This document shows, piece by piece, positions 20,332-27,904 of a stretch of DNA of 61,071 nucleotides. Made by a program: the position numbers and the translations under genes. Numbering within the stretch: position 1 is the first letter of the stretch; the number at the start of each line of letters is the position of its first letter. Below the pieces are notes generated by a model that was not told the DNA's origin, did no database searches, and saw only the letters and a list, made by a program, of their open reading frames with translations. This DNA is from Trichococcus ilyis (lineage in GTDB: Bacteria; Bacillota; Bacilli; Lactobacillales; Aerococcaceae), in contig NZ_FNYT01000018.1 in assembly GCF_900109135.1 (NCBI RefSeq), forward strand, positions 1 through 61,071, read 5' to 3'.

Positions 20332-20994
20332 TTACGCATCGAGCAGACTTGCGATGACGATTTCCAGTTCCACGAAGGAGTTGGCGATGCGGTCAGGATT
20401 TTCCGCGCGCAAAGTTTGGGCGGAACTGCCGCCCCAAGTGATACCGACGGTCTTTGTGCCGGCCATTTTGCCCATCTGCATATCATAGATGGTATCGCCG
20501 ATCATGACAGTCTCTTCCTTCGCCATCGGGATTTTTTCCCAGGCTGTGAAGATGGCTTCAGGGTCCGGTTTGTGCTGGTTCATGTTATCCAAGCCGATGA
20601 TCACTTCCATCAGATCCAGCAGATCGACTGCAGCCAGACTGCGCAGCAAAGCTTTGGTCGCTTTGTTGGAAATCACACCCAGCCGGTGTCCATTCCCTTT
20701 CAGTTCCAGCAGGGACTCCCGCGCCAGATCATAGGATTCCAACAGCATATTTTCATATTTTTCGTAGTTGTCCCAGAAGACCTCCATCAGCTTGTCCATT
20801 TCGGCTGAGGAGAGTTCCTGTTGCGCCAGATAGCCGGTAAACTTAACGACATGCGGTTTTCCTCTGTCCGCTCGAAGCTGTTCAGTGGTTGGAGCGGGAT
20901 AGCCGAATTGTTCAAACGTATCCATTGTAGCCATTTCGCTGATTTTGCATGTTTCCGCCAAGGTCCCGTCAAAATCGAATAATAATAATCCCAT
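20332..20994 (-). CDS. HAD-superfamily hydrolase, phosphoglycolate phosphatase-like
   Basis: A soluble phosphatase of 220 residues with the four HAD motifs: DFDGTL near the N-terminus (nucleophile and acid Asp), VISNKATKA (motif II), the Lys in HKPDPEA (motif III), and MIGDTIYDM (motif IV Asp). A helical cap follows motif I, as in Gph/PpaX-type phosphatases. The frame extends upstream to a TTG, but AAGGGA is correctly spaced to ATG 20994. Substrate is unknown. It is monocistronic and convergent with the purine-salvage genes. Confidence 0.85.
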   Translation of the reverse strand: MGLLLFDFDGTLAETCKISEMATMDTFEQFGYPAPTTEQLRADRGKPHVVKFTGYLAQQELSSAEMDKLMEVFWDNYEKYENMLLESYDLARESLLELKGNGHRLGVISNKATKALLRSLAAVDLLDLMEVIIGLDNMNQHKPDPEAIFTAWEKIPMAKEETVMIGDTIYDMQMGKMAGTKTVGITWGGSSAQTLRAENPDRIANSFVELEIVIASLLDA

Positions 20995-21191
20995 CTTCCA
21001 TCTTCCCTTCGATCGCAACTATGAACTGGATGCGGACAATAGAATAGAGGCATGCTCCATTTTTGACGCAAAGTCCAAAAATTCCGAATGTTCACTATAA
21101 TCAAAATTATAGCAAACAAAAACGACAGAATAATGAGGTTTTATTTAGAATTTGGAAAGAATTCACTCGTTTTCACCACTATAATACCGCA

Positions 21192-21315
21192 ATTACCGAA
21201 CGTTAACCGACACACACTTACTGAATGTACTTGATTTTTCCGTTCGGTTCTTGTGCGTTGCGGTCTTGCCCTTTGGATAGGGGCAATTGACGGAATATCA
21301 AAATTTGCGTATGAT
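21192..21315 (+). promoter_or_regulatory. Promoter of the GIY-YIG-like gene with PurBox-like sites
   Basis: TTGACG (21287-21292), a 17-nt spacer and TATGAT (21310-21315) form a good SigA promoter. Upstream are ATTACCGAACGTT (21192-21204, 12 of 13 to the PurBox consensus) and an inverted GTTCGG at 21242-21247, about 77 nt before the inferred start. The 20995-21349 gap between divergent genes contains nothing else I recognise. Confidence 0.5.
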
Positions 21316-21349
21316 TCTGAGTAAATCCAGAAAGAAAGTTGGAAACGAA

Positions 21350-21706
21350 ATGGCAGAGAAAAAAGAGCTGCGGCGTCAATTCGAAGAGGTGCCTATCGAA
21401 GCCGGCATTTACGAAGTAGCGAACACGGAAAATCAAAAGATTTTTATCGGAAAAACACCGAACTTGAAGACTTTGAATGGCATGAAACACATTTTGAACA
21501 TGGGTGCCAACAACAATAAAGAGCTCCAAGCCGATTGGAACCACTTCGGGCCGGACGCCTTCACTTTTACGGTTTTGGAAGTGCTGGAAAAGAGCGAAGA
21601 CCCTTCCTTCAACGAAAAGAAGGCCTTGGAACAGCTGGAGGAAAAATGGTTGAGCGATAAGCAACCTTTCGGGGAGCGCGGCTACAACCGCCGGCCGAAA
21701 GCGTAA
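21350..21706 (+). CDS. GIY-YIG nuclease-family protein, probably degenerate
   Basis: A 118-residue protein resembling the GIY-YIG fold: GIYEVANTENQKIFIGKTPNL (GIY, then IFIG in place of YIG), a helical middle with LEQLEEKWLSD (conserved Glu) and the terminal GYN (GERGYNRRPKA). The catalytic Arg expected shortly after the YIG motif is not seen, so nuclease activity is doubtful. The ATG at 21350 is chosen because the promoter lies at 21287-21315; upstream in-frame starts would not be fully transcribed. It stands alone between the HAD gene and thiD. Its role is unknown. Confidence 0.7.
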   Translation: MAEKKELRRQFEEVPIEAGIYEVANTENQKIFIGKTPNLKTLNGMKHILNMGANNNKELQADWNHFGPDAFTFTVLEVLEKSEDPSFNEKKALEQLEEKWLSDKQPFGERGYNRRPKA

Positions 21707-21725
21707 GGCTGGCGGGTACAAAATA

Positions 21726-21772
21726 AGAAGAAGGGAGGTCTCATCGTTACCTTGAGCCCGCCCTTCTTCTTT
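21726..21772. terminator. Bidirectional terminator between the GIY-YIG-like gene and thiD
   Basis: Hairpin AGAAGAAGGG / CCCTTCTTCT with short inner pairing, between two convergent genes. T-rich on the plus strand. Confidence 0.75.
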
Positions 21773-21774
21773 CA

Positions 21775-22557
21775 TTAATTGATCCGATAAGCATGGTTGA
21801 GCGGGCCGCTGCCATTGCCCAGATCCAACCCGTCGCGGAGCGCGCCGGTGATGTAGCCTTTGGCACGGCTGATGCTCTCCTCCATCCCGTAGCCTAAAGC
21901 CAGATTCGCTGCGATCGCCGATGAGAGCGTACAGCCGGTGCCGTGCGTATTCGGATTTTCGATCCGTTCCGACTCGAACCAACTGGCTTTTCCGTTCACA
22001 AAGAGCAGATCGTCGGCACTGTCCTCGAGATGGCCGCCTTTCAGCAGCACACCGGTCCCAGCTGCCGAAGCGATGCGGTCCGCAGCAGCCAGCATATCCG
22101 CTTTCGTTTCGATCCTGACGCCGCTCAGCACCTCTCCTTCCGGCACATTCGGGGTGATCACATCCGCCAACGGCAAGAGCAGCGTCCGCAAAGCTTGGCT
22201 GGCATCATCCTGCATCAGGCTGCTGCCGCTGGTGGCCACCATGACCGGATCCACGACGATGTTCTCGGCTTCATATTCGACCAATTTCTCCGCGATGACT
22301 TTGATAATTGCGGCATTCGAGACCATGCCGATCTTCACCGCATCAGGGCGGATATCCGTGAAGACGCAATCCAGCTGCTGTGCCACAAACTCGGGCGTCG
22401 CCTCCATGATCCCGGCAACGCCGGTCGTGTTTTGGGCCGTCAGCGCCGTGATGACGCTCATCCCGTAGACTTTGTGCGCCATCATCGTCTTCAGGTCCGC
22501 TTGGATCCCCGCTCCGCCGCTGCTGTCCGAGCCGGCGATCGTCAATACTGTTTTCAT
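21775..22557 (-). CDS. thiD: Hydroxymethylpyrimidine/phosphomethylpyrimidine kinase ThiD
   Basis: Phosphorylates HMP to HMP-P and then HMP-PP, the pyrimidine partner for ThiE. The 260 residues start with TIAGSDSSGGAGIQADLKTM and contain VVDPVMVATSGSSL and the ribokinase-type anion hole in NTHGTGCTLSSAIAANLA. ATG 22557 is used because GGAAAGG is 11 nt upstream; an ATG nine bases earlier overlaps that site. It is the last gene of the thiM-thiE-HAD-thiD operon. No de novo HMP gene (thiC) is present here, so the operon is for salvage. Confidence 0.95.
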   Translation of the reverse strand: MKTVLTIAGSDSSGGAGIQADLKTMMAHKVYGMSVITALTAQNTTGVAGIMEATPEFVAQQLDCVFTDIRPDAVKIGMVSNAAIIKVIAEKLVEYEAENIVVDPVMVATSGSSLMQDDASQALRTLLLPLADVITPNVPEGEVLSGVRIETKADMLAAADRIASAAGTGVLLKGGHLEDSADDLLFVNGKASWFESERIENPNTHGTGCTLSSAIAANLALGYGMEESISRAKGYITGALRDGLDLGNGSGPLNHAYRIN

Positions 22558-22565
22558 CTTTTTGC

Positions 22566-23207
22566 TCATCCTTTCCAATCCGAAAATGAATAGATGTACT
22601 GCTCCGTCAGTGCTTCGATGCGCTCCCTGTCCTGCGCCGCCGTCTCGTCATGGACGCCGACTACGCGGAATCCGGCTGCCGTTGCCGTTTCGATGGCATG
22701 CAGGGCATCCTCAAAGACGATAGTTTTCGCGATAGGGGCTCCAAGCTGTTCGAGCGCCCGCTGGTAAATGCGCGGATCCTCTTTGCCTGCCCCTACTTCG
22801 CTGCTCGTCAGCACCGTGCTGAAATATTTCCGGATATCCAGGCGCTCCAAAGCACTCTCGGCCAAATTTCTTTCGGTCGCGGTGGCGATGCACATCTTTA
22901 TTCCCCGTTCCTGCAGTGACTGCAGCTGTTCCGCTGCACCGGCTTTCAGCGGGATTTCATAGCGGTAAGAATCCGCAATCAACGTTTCGATCTCCGCAAT
23001 AATCGTCTCTTCGGCTTCTTGCAAGCCATAAACTGTTTGAAAATGTTGCGCGGCTTGCTGCAGGCTCAGCGTCTTCAAGGTGTCCTGCAGCCCTGGAGCC
23101 GGCTGTACCTTTTTCTGAAGCAAGTAGTTTTCCCCCAGCCCCTGCCAGATCGGCATGGAGTCCAACAATGTCCCGTCCAGATCGAAGATGGCCGCTTCCA
23201 GCATCAT
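22566..23207 (-). CDS. HAD-superfamily phosphatase in the thiamine operon
   Basis: A 213-residue HAD protein of the beta-phosphoglucomutase-like/YcjU type. Motifs are DLDGTLLDS (residues 9-17), CIATATERN (motif II), the Lys in GAGKEDPRIYQRA (motif III), and VFEDALHAIETATAAG (motif IV). It overlaps the thiE stop by four bases and lies 8 nt before thiD, so it belongs to the thi operon. A plausible job is dephosphorylation of a thiamine intermediate, such as TMP before pyrophosphorylation, or clean-up of damaged pyrimidine phosphates. This is inference from context; the family is broad. Confidence 0.83.
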   Translation of the reverse strand: MMLEAAIFDLDGTLLDSMPIWQGLGENYLLQKKVQPAPGLQDTLKTLSLQQAAQHFQTVYGLQEAEETIIAEIETLIADSYRYEIPLKAGAAEQLQSLQERGIKMCIATATERNLAESALERLDIRKYFSTVLTSSEVGAGKEDPRIYQRALEQLGAPIAKTIVFEDALHAIETATAAGFRVVGVHDETAAQDRERIEALTEQYIYSFSDWKG

Positions 23208-23845
23208 GGCTGCACCAGCGCTTCCGCCAGCGGACGCAGTCTCTTCACTGCTGCTGTTATGTCCGGCTGCGCAAAGATGGCGGATACGACAGCGATCCCG
23301 TCGACGCCGCTTCCCTTCAGGTTGAGGATGTTCCCTTCAGAGATGCCGCCGATCCCCACAACGGGTATGCTGACCGCGCGGCAGATCTGCTGCACCGTTT
23401 CGATCGACAACGCATTCGCATCCGGTTTCGTTGCTGTTCCGTAGATGGCGCCGACTCCAAGGTAATCGGCTCCGTTCTGTTCCGCCGCCAGCGCCTCTTC
23501 GACGGAATGGGCGGAAACGCCCAGGATTTTCCCTTCGCCGATCCGGCTGCGGACGTCGCCCGCCTGCATATCGCTCTGCCCCACATGCACGCCGTCCGCA
23601 TCCAGCGCCAAGGCCACCTCGACAGCATCATTGATGATAAGGGGAACACGATGGCGTTTGGCCACGGCCTGCACTTCCTTTCCGAGGGAGACGAAGGCAT
23701 CAAAATCCAGTTCTTTTTCGCGCAATTGCACAACGGTGACGCCTGCTTGGATGGCTTCTTCAAGCTGTTCGGCCAAGGACGCTTCCCCCAGCCATTGGCG
23801 GTCGGTCACCGCATACAGCAGCAAATCGCTTTTATCTACTCTCAA
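23204..23845 (-). CDS. thiE: Thiamine-phosphate synthase ThiE
   Basis: Joins HMP-PP and HET-P to give thiamine monophosphate. The 213 residues contain LLLYAVTDRQWLG, VVQLREKELDFDAF, PLIINDAVEVALALDADGVHVGQSD and the phosphate loop GIGGISEGN, a complete (beta/alpha)8 ThiE. The frame is open far upstream into thiM, but AAGGGGG lies ~8 nt before the TTG at 23845, which gives a normal-length protein overlapping the thiM stop by 14 bases. Use of TTG is therefore the likely start. Confidence 0.94.
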   Translation of the reverse strand: MRVDKSDLLLYAVTDRQWLGEASLAEQLEEAIQAGVTVVQLREKELDFDAFVSLGKEVQAVAKRHRVPLIINDAVEVALALDADGVHVGQSDMQAGDVRSRIGEGKILGVSAHSVEEALAAEQNGADYLGVGAIYGTATKPDANALSIETVQQICRAVSIPVVGIGGISEGNILNLKGSGVDGIAVVSAIFAQPDITAAVKRLRPLAEALVQP

Positions 23846-24656
23846 TTTTAGCGCCCCCTTCCAATCTTTCCGCTGACATCTTGCTGATTTCATCGATGAT
23901 GTAACCACGGTAGGATGACGTCCCGGCCGCGTTCTGCAACATCCTTTCATAAGCCCATTCGCCACTGACGCCCATCAGGCAAACCGCCGCCGCGGCAGCC
24001 TCAAGCGTCTGTTCCGGGTTCGCTCCGCAATAGGCTGCGATCAATGCCGAAAGCATGCAGCCGGTGCCGGACACCTTCGCCATCTGCGGGTGCCCGTTGC
24101 GGATAACGAAGGCTCTGTCTCGGTCGGCAACGATATCGATTGCGCCGGTGATTGCGATGACGGCATCATTCCGGTCGGCCAAACGCTTGGCGAAAGCGAC
24201 GGCTGCGTCGAGCGTCTCCTCCGTCACGGCATCGCTGACGTCGGCATCCACTCCTTTTGTCGTGCCGCTTCCGGCATCGATTGTCTTCATTTCCGAAATG
24301 TTGCCTTTGATGACGGTGAAAGCCACTTGCTCCAGCAATTTGAATGTCGTTTCCGTCCTGAAAGGGGAGGCCCCGGCGCCGACCGGGTCCAAAACAACGG
24401 GATGGGCAAGGGCATTGGCTTGACGCCCGGCCAGCAGCATGGATTCCACGGCCCGGCTGTTCAGCGTGCCGATGTTCAGGTTCAGCGCAGTGCAGATAGC
24501 AGTGATATCCGCAACTTCCTCGGGGGCATCCGCCATGATCGGCGATCCTCCGGCAGCCAGCAGGACGTTGGCGACATCATTGACGGTGACATAATTGGTG
24601 ATGCAGTGGACCAGCGGCGTCTGCTGCTGGACGTTTTCGAATAGCGTTTTGAACAT
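23832..24656 (-). CDS. thiM: Hydroxyethylthiazole kinase ThiM
   Basis: Phosphorylates salvaged hydroxyethylthiazole (HET) to HET-P. The 274-residue protein shows the family pattern TPLVHCITNYVTVNDVAN, GGSPIMADAPEE, VVLDPVGAGASPFR and the catalytic KVSGTGCMLSALIAAY loop. ATG 24656 follows CTGGAGG; longer upstream translation would run through the riboswitch terminator. It is the first gene of the salvage operon and directly controlled by the TPP riboswitch. Confidence 0.96.
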   Translation of the reverse strand: MFKTLFENVQQQTPLVHCITNYVTVNDVANVLLAAGGSPIMADAPEEVADITAICTALNLNIGTLNSRAVESMLLAGRQANALAHPVVLDPVGAGASPFRTETTFKLLEQVAFTVIKGNISEMKTIDAGSGTTKGVDADVSDAVTEETLDAAVAFAKRLADRNDAVIAITGAIDIVADRDRAFVIRNGHPQMAKVSGTGCMLSALIAAYCGANPEQTLEAAAAAVCLMGVSGEWAYERMLQNAAGTSSYRGYIIDEISKMSAERLEGGAKIESR

Positions 24657-24686
24657 GGGATACCTCCAGATAGTTTGTGCAATGCG

Positions 24687-24727
24687 ACAAAAAAAGCGGG
24701 AAATGTCCGAAATAGGCATTTCCCGCT
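24687..24727 (-). terminator. Riboswitch-controlled terminator (thi operon)
   Basis: Minus-strand hairpin AGCGGGAAATG / CATTTCCCGCT followed by seven or more T residues, between the TPP aptamer and thiM. It is the expression platform for transcription attenuation. Confidence 0.92.
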
Positions 24728-24744
24728 GAATAGAATCATTCAAT

Positions 24745-24832
24745 GTTATTTCCCTACGTTGGCATTATCCAAATCAGGTAATAGGTCGAAGTTGATGACT
24801 TCCTCTCAGCCTGCTGACACAAGCTCCCTTTT
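24745..24832 (-). promoter_or_regulatory. TPP (thi-box) riboswitch aptamer
   Basis: The minus strand has the conserved thi-box pieces in order: CAGGCTGAGAGGAAG, then ACCTGATTTGGATAATGCC, then AACGTAGGGAA. Ligand binding would favour the downstream terminator and switch off thiM-thiE-HAD-thiD. Confidence 0.97.
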
Positions 24833-24853
24833 TTCGTATGCAGTTATGTGCTC

Positions 24854-24882
24854 ATCTTAGCATATGCACCAGCGTTACTCAA
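24854..24882 (-). promoter_or_regulatory. Promoter of the thi operon
   Basis: TTGAGT (24882-24877), 17-nt spacer, TAAGAT (24859-24854) on the minus strand, about 20 nt before the riboswitch aptamer. Confidence 0.6.
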
Positions 24883-24902
24883 GCACGATTTTTGCTGATT
24901 TT

Positions 24903-26453
24903 TTATTTGGATTGTGCATTCAGCCACTCGAAAATGTTCGCGTAGGTGGTTGCGCCGACCGTCGCTGCAGCTGTTCCGCCGCCAGCAGCGTTATTCGGTT
25001 CGGTGCCGAAAGTTTCGGCATCGGTTGCGGCCGCGATCGCTGCCTTATCCTGGACGCCGGTCACTTGGTTGTTGAACAAGTAGATCCAGGAGAAGTGGCC
25101 CAAGTAAGTTGTGCCCGGGCTGTCCGTCCCTTCAACCGTTTCGTAGTAGGAGAGCCAAGCATTTTCCGCGCCGGCCTGAACGAGCGCCTGGTAGGTAGGC
25201 AGCACAAAATTGGCAGGGACGACAACCGGATCATCCGCTGATTGGACAAACCAGATCGGCAGATATTTGAGCGCCTGGATTTTTTCTTCCGTGAACCACG
25301 GCTGCTCCGTCTTCACGAAAGCGGAAGTCCCGGTAGCTTCATCATTCGTCTTCACATACGTGCCGTCGCTGTTGCGTTCGTATTCGTAATAGGCGTAGGC
25401 CTCGCAGACCGGATAAGCCGCCGCGAAATATTCAGGGTATTGGATGACCATGTTCATCGTCATGTAGCCGCCGTTCGAACAGCCGCCCAGATAGATGCGG
25501 TCGGTGTCGACGTCCGGATGCGCGGCGACGTAGTCCTCGATGGTAGCCATCAGGATTTCCGTGTATCTGGAAATTCCGCTGCCGTTGCCGTTGGTGCCGT
25601 CGCCTTCATCCATCCAATAGGTAGGCGTTTGGACAGCCAGCACGTAAGCGCCGGTCACATCATCCGTTTTGAAATTGGATTGGATCTCCTCTTTTGCCAA
25701 AGCCGATACTTCATTGCCGAGGATGGCAATGTCCGGATCCGTTCCGCCTTCCCCTTGGCCGTGCAGCCAGATGACCAATGGATTCGCCTCCCCTCTGGAA
25801 AGGTCCTCCGGTTCATAAGCGGCTGTCGACAACGTCAATTCCTCTTCCAGATCCGTCAGCGGATTCACATAAGTGCCGGTGAAGGAGCCCCTGAAGTTAA
25901 AAAGATCGGTATCCGGCGAGATGCGGTTATTGACGGCATCCTCAGTGATGCTCAAGGAGTAGGTTTCGTCCTCGATCGTGACGGAAGGGGCAGCGATTGC
26001 GACCTCATAAGCTGGGGACCATTCATTCATCGATGTCGTCGTATTGTAGGTGAACGGGGATCCGACCACACTGAAAGTCGCATCGTTGAAGCCTGTCTCC
26101 ATATCGATCGCGATGAAGTTCGAATTCTCCTGCGGATCGCCGTTCTCATCTGAAGTATAGACGTCCGTCACCGTGCGTTCCGCGCCGGCCGTCACGACCT
26201 GCCAGCCGCTCGGATCGACGCTGTCGACTTCATCCTCCAGTTCAATGATGAGTTTCGGTACGCCCGGTCCGCCTTCATAGCCTTTCACATAGATGCTGGT
26301 CTTCACGACGCCAGCGTATGCATCGGCCTGCTGCACACTTTCCTGTTTTGCCGAATCCTCTTGATCCGCCGATTCATTGGCGCCGCAGCTGGCCAGCAAG
26401 CCCGCCGATAGCCCCAGTGTAAAAATAGTGCTGATTGCCTTACGTTTCATCAT
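24903..26453 (-). CDS. Secreted lipoprotein esterase with Ig-like N-domain (EstA/PHB-depolymerase type)
   Basis: A 516-residue surface alpha/beta hydrolase. The lipobox is LLASC (Cys at about residue 23), followed by an acidic linker. An Ig-like beta domain fills about residues 45-190. The hydrolase part has the nucleophile elbow GGCSNGGYM (Ser in G-x-S-x-G), an Asp in SADDPVVVP, and a His in YLGHFSWIY. The same two-domain layout is found in EstA-type esterases and related feruloyl/acetyl esterases. ATG 26453 follows GGAGGGATTGG; the longer upstream frame lacks a ribosome site. Two cre-like sites upstream and an AraC-type gene before it suggest carbohydrate-linked regulation. Substrate is unknown. 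Confidence 0.82.
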   Translation of the reverse strand: MMKRKAISTIFTLGLSAGLLASCGANESADQEDSAKQESVQQADAYAGVVKTSIYVKGYEGGPGVPKLIIELEDEVDSVDPSGWQVVTAGAERTVTDVYTSDENGDPQENSNFIAIDMETGFNDATFSVVGSPFTYNTTTSMNEWSPAYEVAIAAPSVTIEDETYSLSITEDAVNNRISPDTDLFNFRGSFTGTYVNPLTDLEEELTLSTAAYEPEDLSRGEANPLVIWLHGQGEGGTDPDIAILGNEVSALAKEEIQSNFKTDDVTGAYVLAVQTPTYWMDEGDGTNGNGSGISRYTEILMATIEDYVAAHPDVDTDRIYLGGCSNGGYMTMNMVIQYPEYFAAAYPVCEAYAYYEYERNSDGTYVKTNDEATGTSAFVKTEQPWFTEEKIQALKYLPIWFVQSADDPVVVPANFVLPTYQALVQAGAENAWLSYYETVEGTDSPGTTYLGHFSWIYLFNNQVTGVQDKAAIAAATDAETFGTEPNNAAGGGTAAATVGATTYANIFEWLNAQSK

Positions 26454-26506
26454 CCAATCCCTCCATGTCCCTTTTATCGCTCCGGTCAGCCGGCAGCCCG
26501 GCTTCC

Positions 26507-26562
26507 CTAAAACGGTTTCATTCTTTCGGAAATCAATCATAGCTGAAACAGGTAGCGCTTTC
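26507..26562 (-). promoter_or_regulatory. Two cre-like sites upstream of the esterase gene
   Basis: CTAAAACGGTTTCA at 26507-26520 matches the cre consensus TGWAANCGNTNWCA at 12 of 14 positions, and a weaker GGAAAGCGCT core lies near 26549-26562 (minus reading). CcpA control is a hypothesis only. Confidence 0.35.
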
Positions 26563-26628
26563 CCTATTTGCTATTTTAGGTGATTAGCCGAAAAAAAAGG
26601 GGCGATTTGTGCCTTGATTATGGGCGGA

Positions 26629-27477
26629 TTATGCCCTGTTTTCGTCCCGGTAACGTTTCGGCGTCATCCCGTATTTGTTTTTGAAGGCTGCCGAAAAGGA
26701 TTTTTGGTTGGGAAATCCGCAGGCATCCACGATATAACGGATGTTTTTTTCCGTGAACATCAGCAGCTTCACGGCTTTGTTGAGCCGCTGTTCGACAATG
26801 TGGCTATGGATGGTGTTGCCGGTTTCCTTTTTGAACAATCTGCACAGATGCGTATAGGAGAGATGGAAAGCCGCGGCCAGCTTGTCGAGCGCGAGATCCT
26901 TTTCCAGATTGTCGTCGATGTATTCGGTTATGGCGGCAATCAGCGGCAACGAATCATTTCCGCTGTTCCGCTCTGTTTTCGGGACGGAAAAATGCGCATC
27001 CAGAAGATGGAGGATCTGATAGAGGAGTCCTTTCAGCAAGAGCCTCCCCTTATCCGCGCCGTCGCTTTCCATCACAAAAAAGTACCGGTCCAGCAAGCCG
27101 CGCAGTTCGGCCAACTTCTCTTTTTGCAGGTCCGTGAAGGCGAAACGGTTCGTCAAACGGAAGCTTTTGTTGTCGTAGTCGGATATCTCGGCTTTGATGA
27201 AGGCATAAGGGAAAATGAGCGACAAGGCTTTCGTTTTATTGTGCTCGTCCCAGATGGAATGGACCGCATTCGAATTGATGACGAGGATGTCACCGGCATT
27301 CGTTTCGTGTTCGGTGCCGTCGATCGTGAACTTACTGATCTTTCCGGTCATCGTGTAGCTGATCTCCAACGATTTGTGCCAATGGGCCAGGACGCCGGAA
27401 TCCTCCCTTTCGTTGTGGAAAATATAGAAAACCGGGAGTTCCGGATCCGGTTCGATGATTTCATGACGGTAGCGCAA
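26629..27477 (-). CDS. AraC-family transcriptional regulator with cupin-type sensor domain
   Basis: A ~282-residue regulator. The N-terminal half is a cupin-like arm (HWHKSLEISYTMTGKISKFTIDG, then NAGDILVINSNAVHS), typical of sugar-sensing AraC members. The C-terminal double HTH is clear (LAAAFHLSYTHLCRLFKKETG, then IRYIVDACGFPNQKSFSAAFKNKYGMTPKRYR). The frame opens at an ATG at 27519 that overlaps a TATAAT -10 element. AGGAGGTG is instead spaced for the TTG at 27477, which I use. It lies upstream of the esterase gene on the same strand and is a candidate regulator of it. Confidence 0.85.
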   Translation of the reverse strand: MRYRHEIIEPDPELPVFYIFHNEREDSGVLAHWHKSLEISYTMTGKISKFTIDGTEHETNAGDILVINSNAVHSIWDEHNKTKALSLIFPYAFIKAEISDYDNKSFRLTNRFAFTDLQKEKLAELRGLLDRYFFVMESDGADKGRLLLKGLLYQILHLLDAHFSVPKTERNSGNDSLPLIAAITEYIDDNLEKDLALDKLAAAFHLSYTHLCRLFKKETGNTIHSHIVEQRLNKAVKLLMFTEKNIRYIVDACGFPNQKSFSAAFKNKYGMTPKRYRDENRA

Positions 27478-27517
27478 CTGCCGCACCTCCTGTTCTTTCT
27501 TGTTGCATTTACGTTCC

Positions 27518-27546
27518 ATTATACTATAGTTCGTTCTTCAAGAACG
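27518..27546 (-). promoter_or_regulatory. AraC-type gene promoter and palindromic operator
   Basis: TATAAT (27523-27518 on the minus strand) lies beside the palindrome GTTCTTCAAGAAC (about 27533-27545). The palindrome overlaps the expected -35 area and could be an autoregulatory site. Confidence 0.4.
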
Positions 27547-27562
27547 ACGAATGTATGCGCAG

Positions 27563-27691
27563 CTCCGGTGAAGGATCCACTCACAGGAGAACAGCCCCCG
27601 AAATCAGACTTAACCCCGATGAACCCGTGCTCATCGGGGTTTACAGGTGAACATGCGGGCCGAACTCCGGCGAAGCCTCCGCTGGCCGGAG
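27563..27691 (-). repeat. Three-hairpin array, copy 1
   Basis: Three short hairpins follow one another: CTCCGGTGA/TCACAGGAG (27563-27589), AACCCCGATGA/TCATCGGGGTT (27612-27641, 11 perfect pairs) and CTCCGGC/GCCGGAG (27665-27691). Read on the minus strand, their order, sequence and ~50-nt spacing match the array at 50205-50332. No reading frame is kept. Possible structured RNA or mobile palindromic unit. Confidence 0.75.
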
Positions 27692-27708
27692 GAGAAAAAG
27701 GATAACGA

Positions 27709-27741
27709 CAAAAACAGGACTGCCTCGAAGGAGACAGCCCC
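27709..27741 (-). terminator. Terminator downstream of mnmG
   Basis: Minus-strand hairpin GGCTGTCTCC / GGCAGTCC-type arms (with G-U pairs) and a TGTTTTTG tail. It lies beyond the palindromic repeat that follows mnmG. Confidence 0.7.
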
Positions 27742-27793
27742 GGATTTCTATTCTTATCTACCGCGAATCATCACGCTCTATCAAACGCGTTCT

Positions 27794-27891
27794 GAATCCC
27801 AGAAATCTGTGCCTAAGCTGATTACCACACGCGGACAAAAAGCGTCCGCTTTGTGGTAGTCCTCTTAGTGCTCGCTTTCTGCCCGGGATCC
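27794..27891. repeat. Long palindromic repeat, unit D
   Basis: Same 98-bp architecture as unit C, with arms GAATCCCAGAAATC... and ...TGCCCGGGATCC and inner hairpin GGACAAAAAGCGTCC. The flanks share a TCATCACGCTCTAT-like direct repeat, and 27766-27776 resembles the right end of a second, truncated unit. It ends 13 nt past the mnmG stop. Confidence 0.85.
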
Positions 27892-27904
27892 ATCACGCTC
27901 TATT

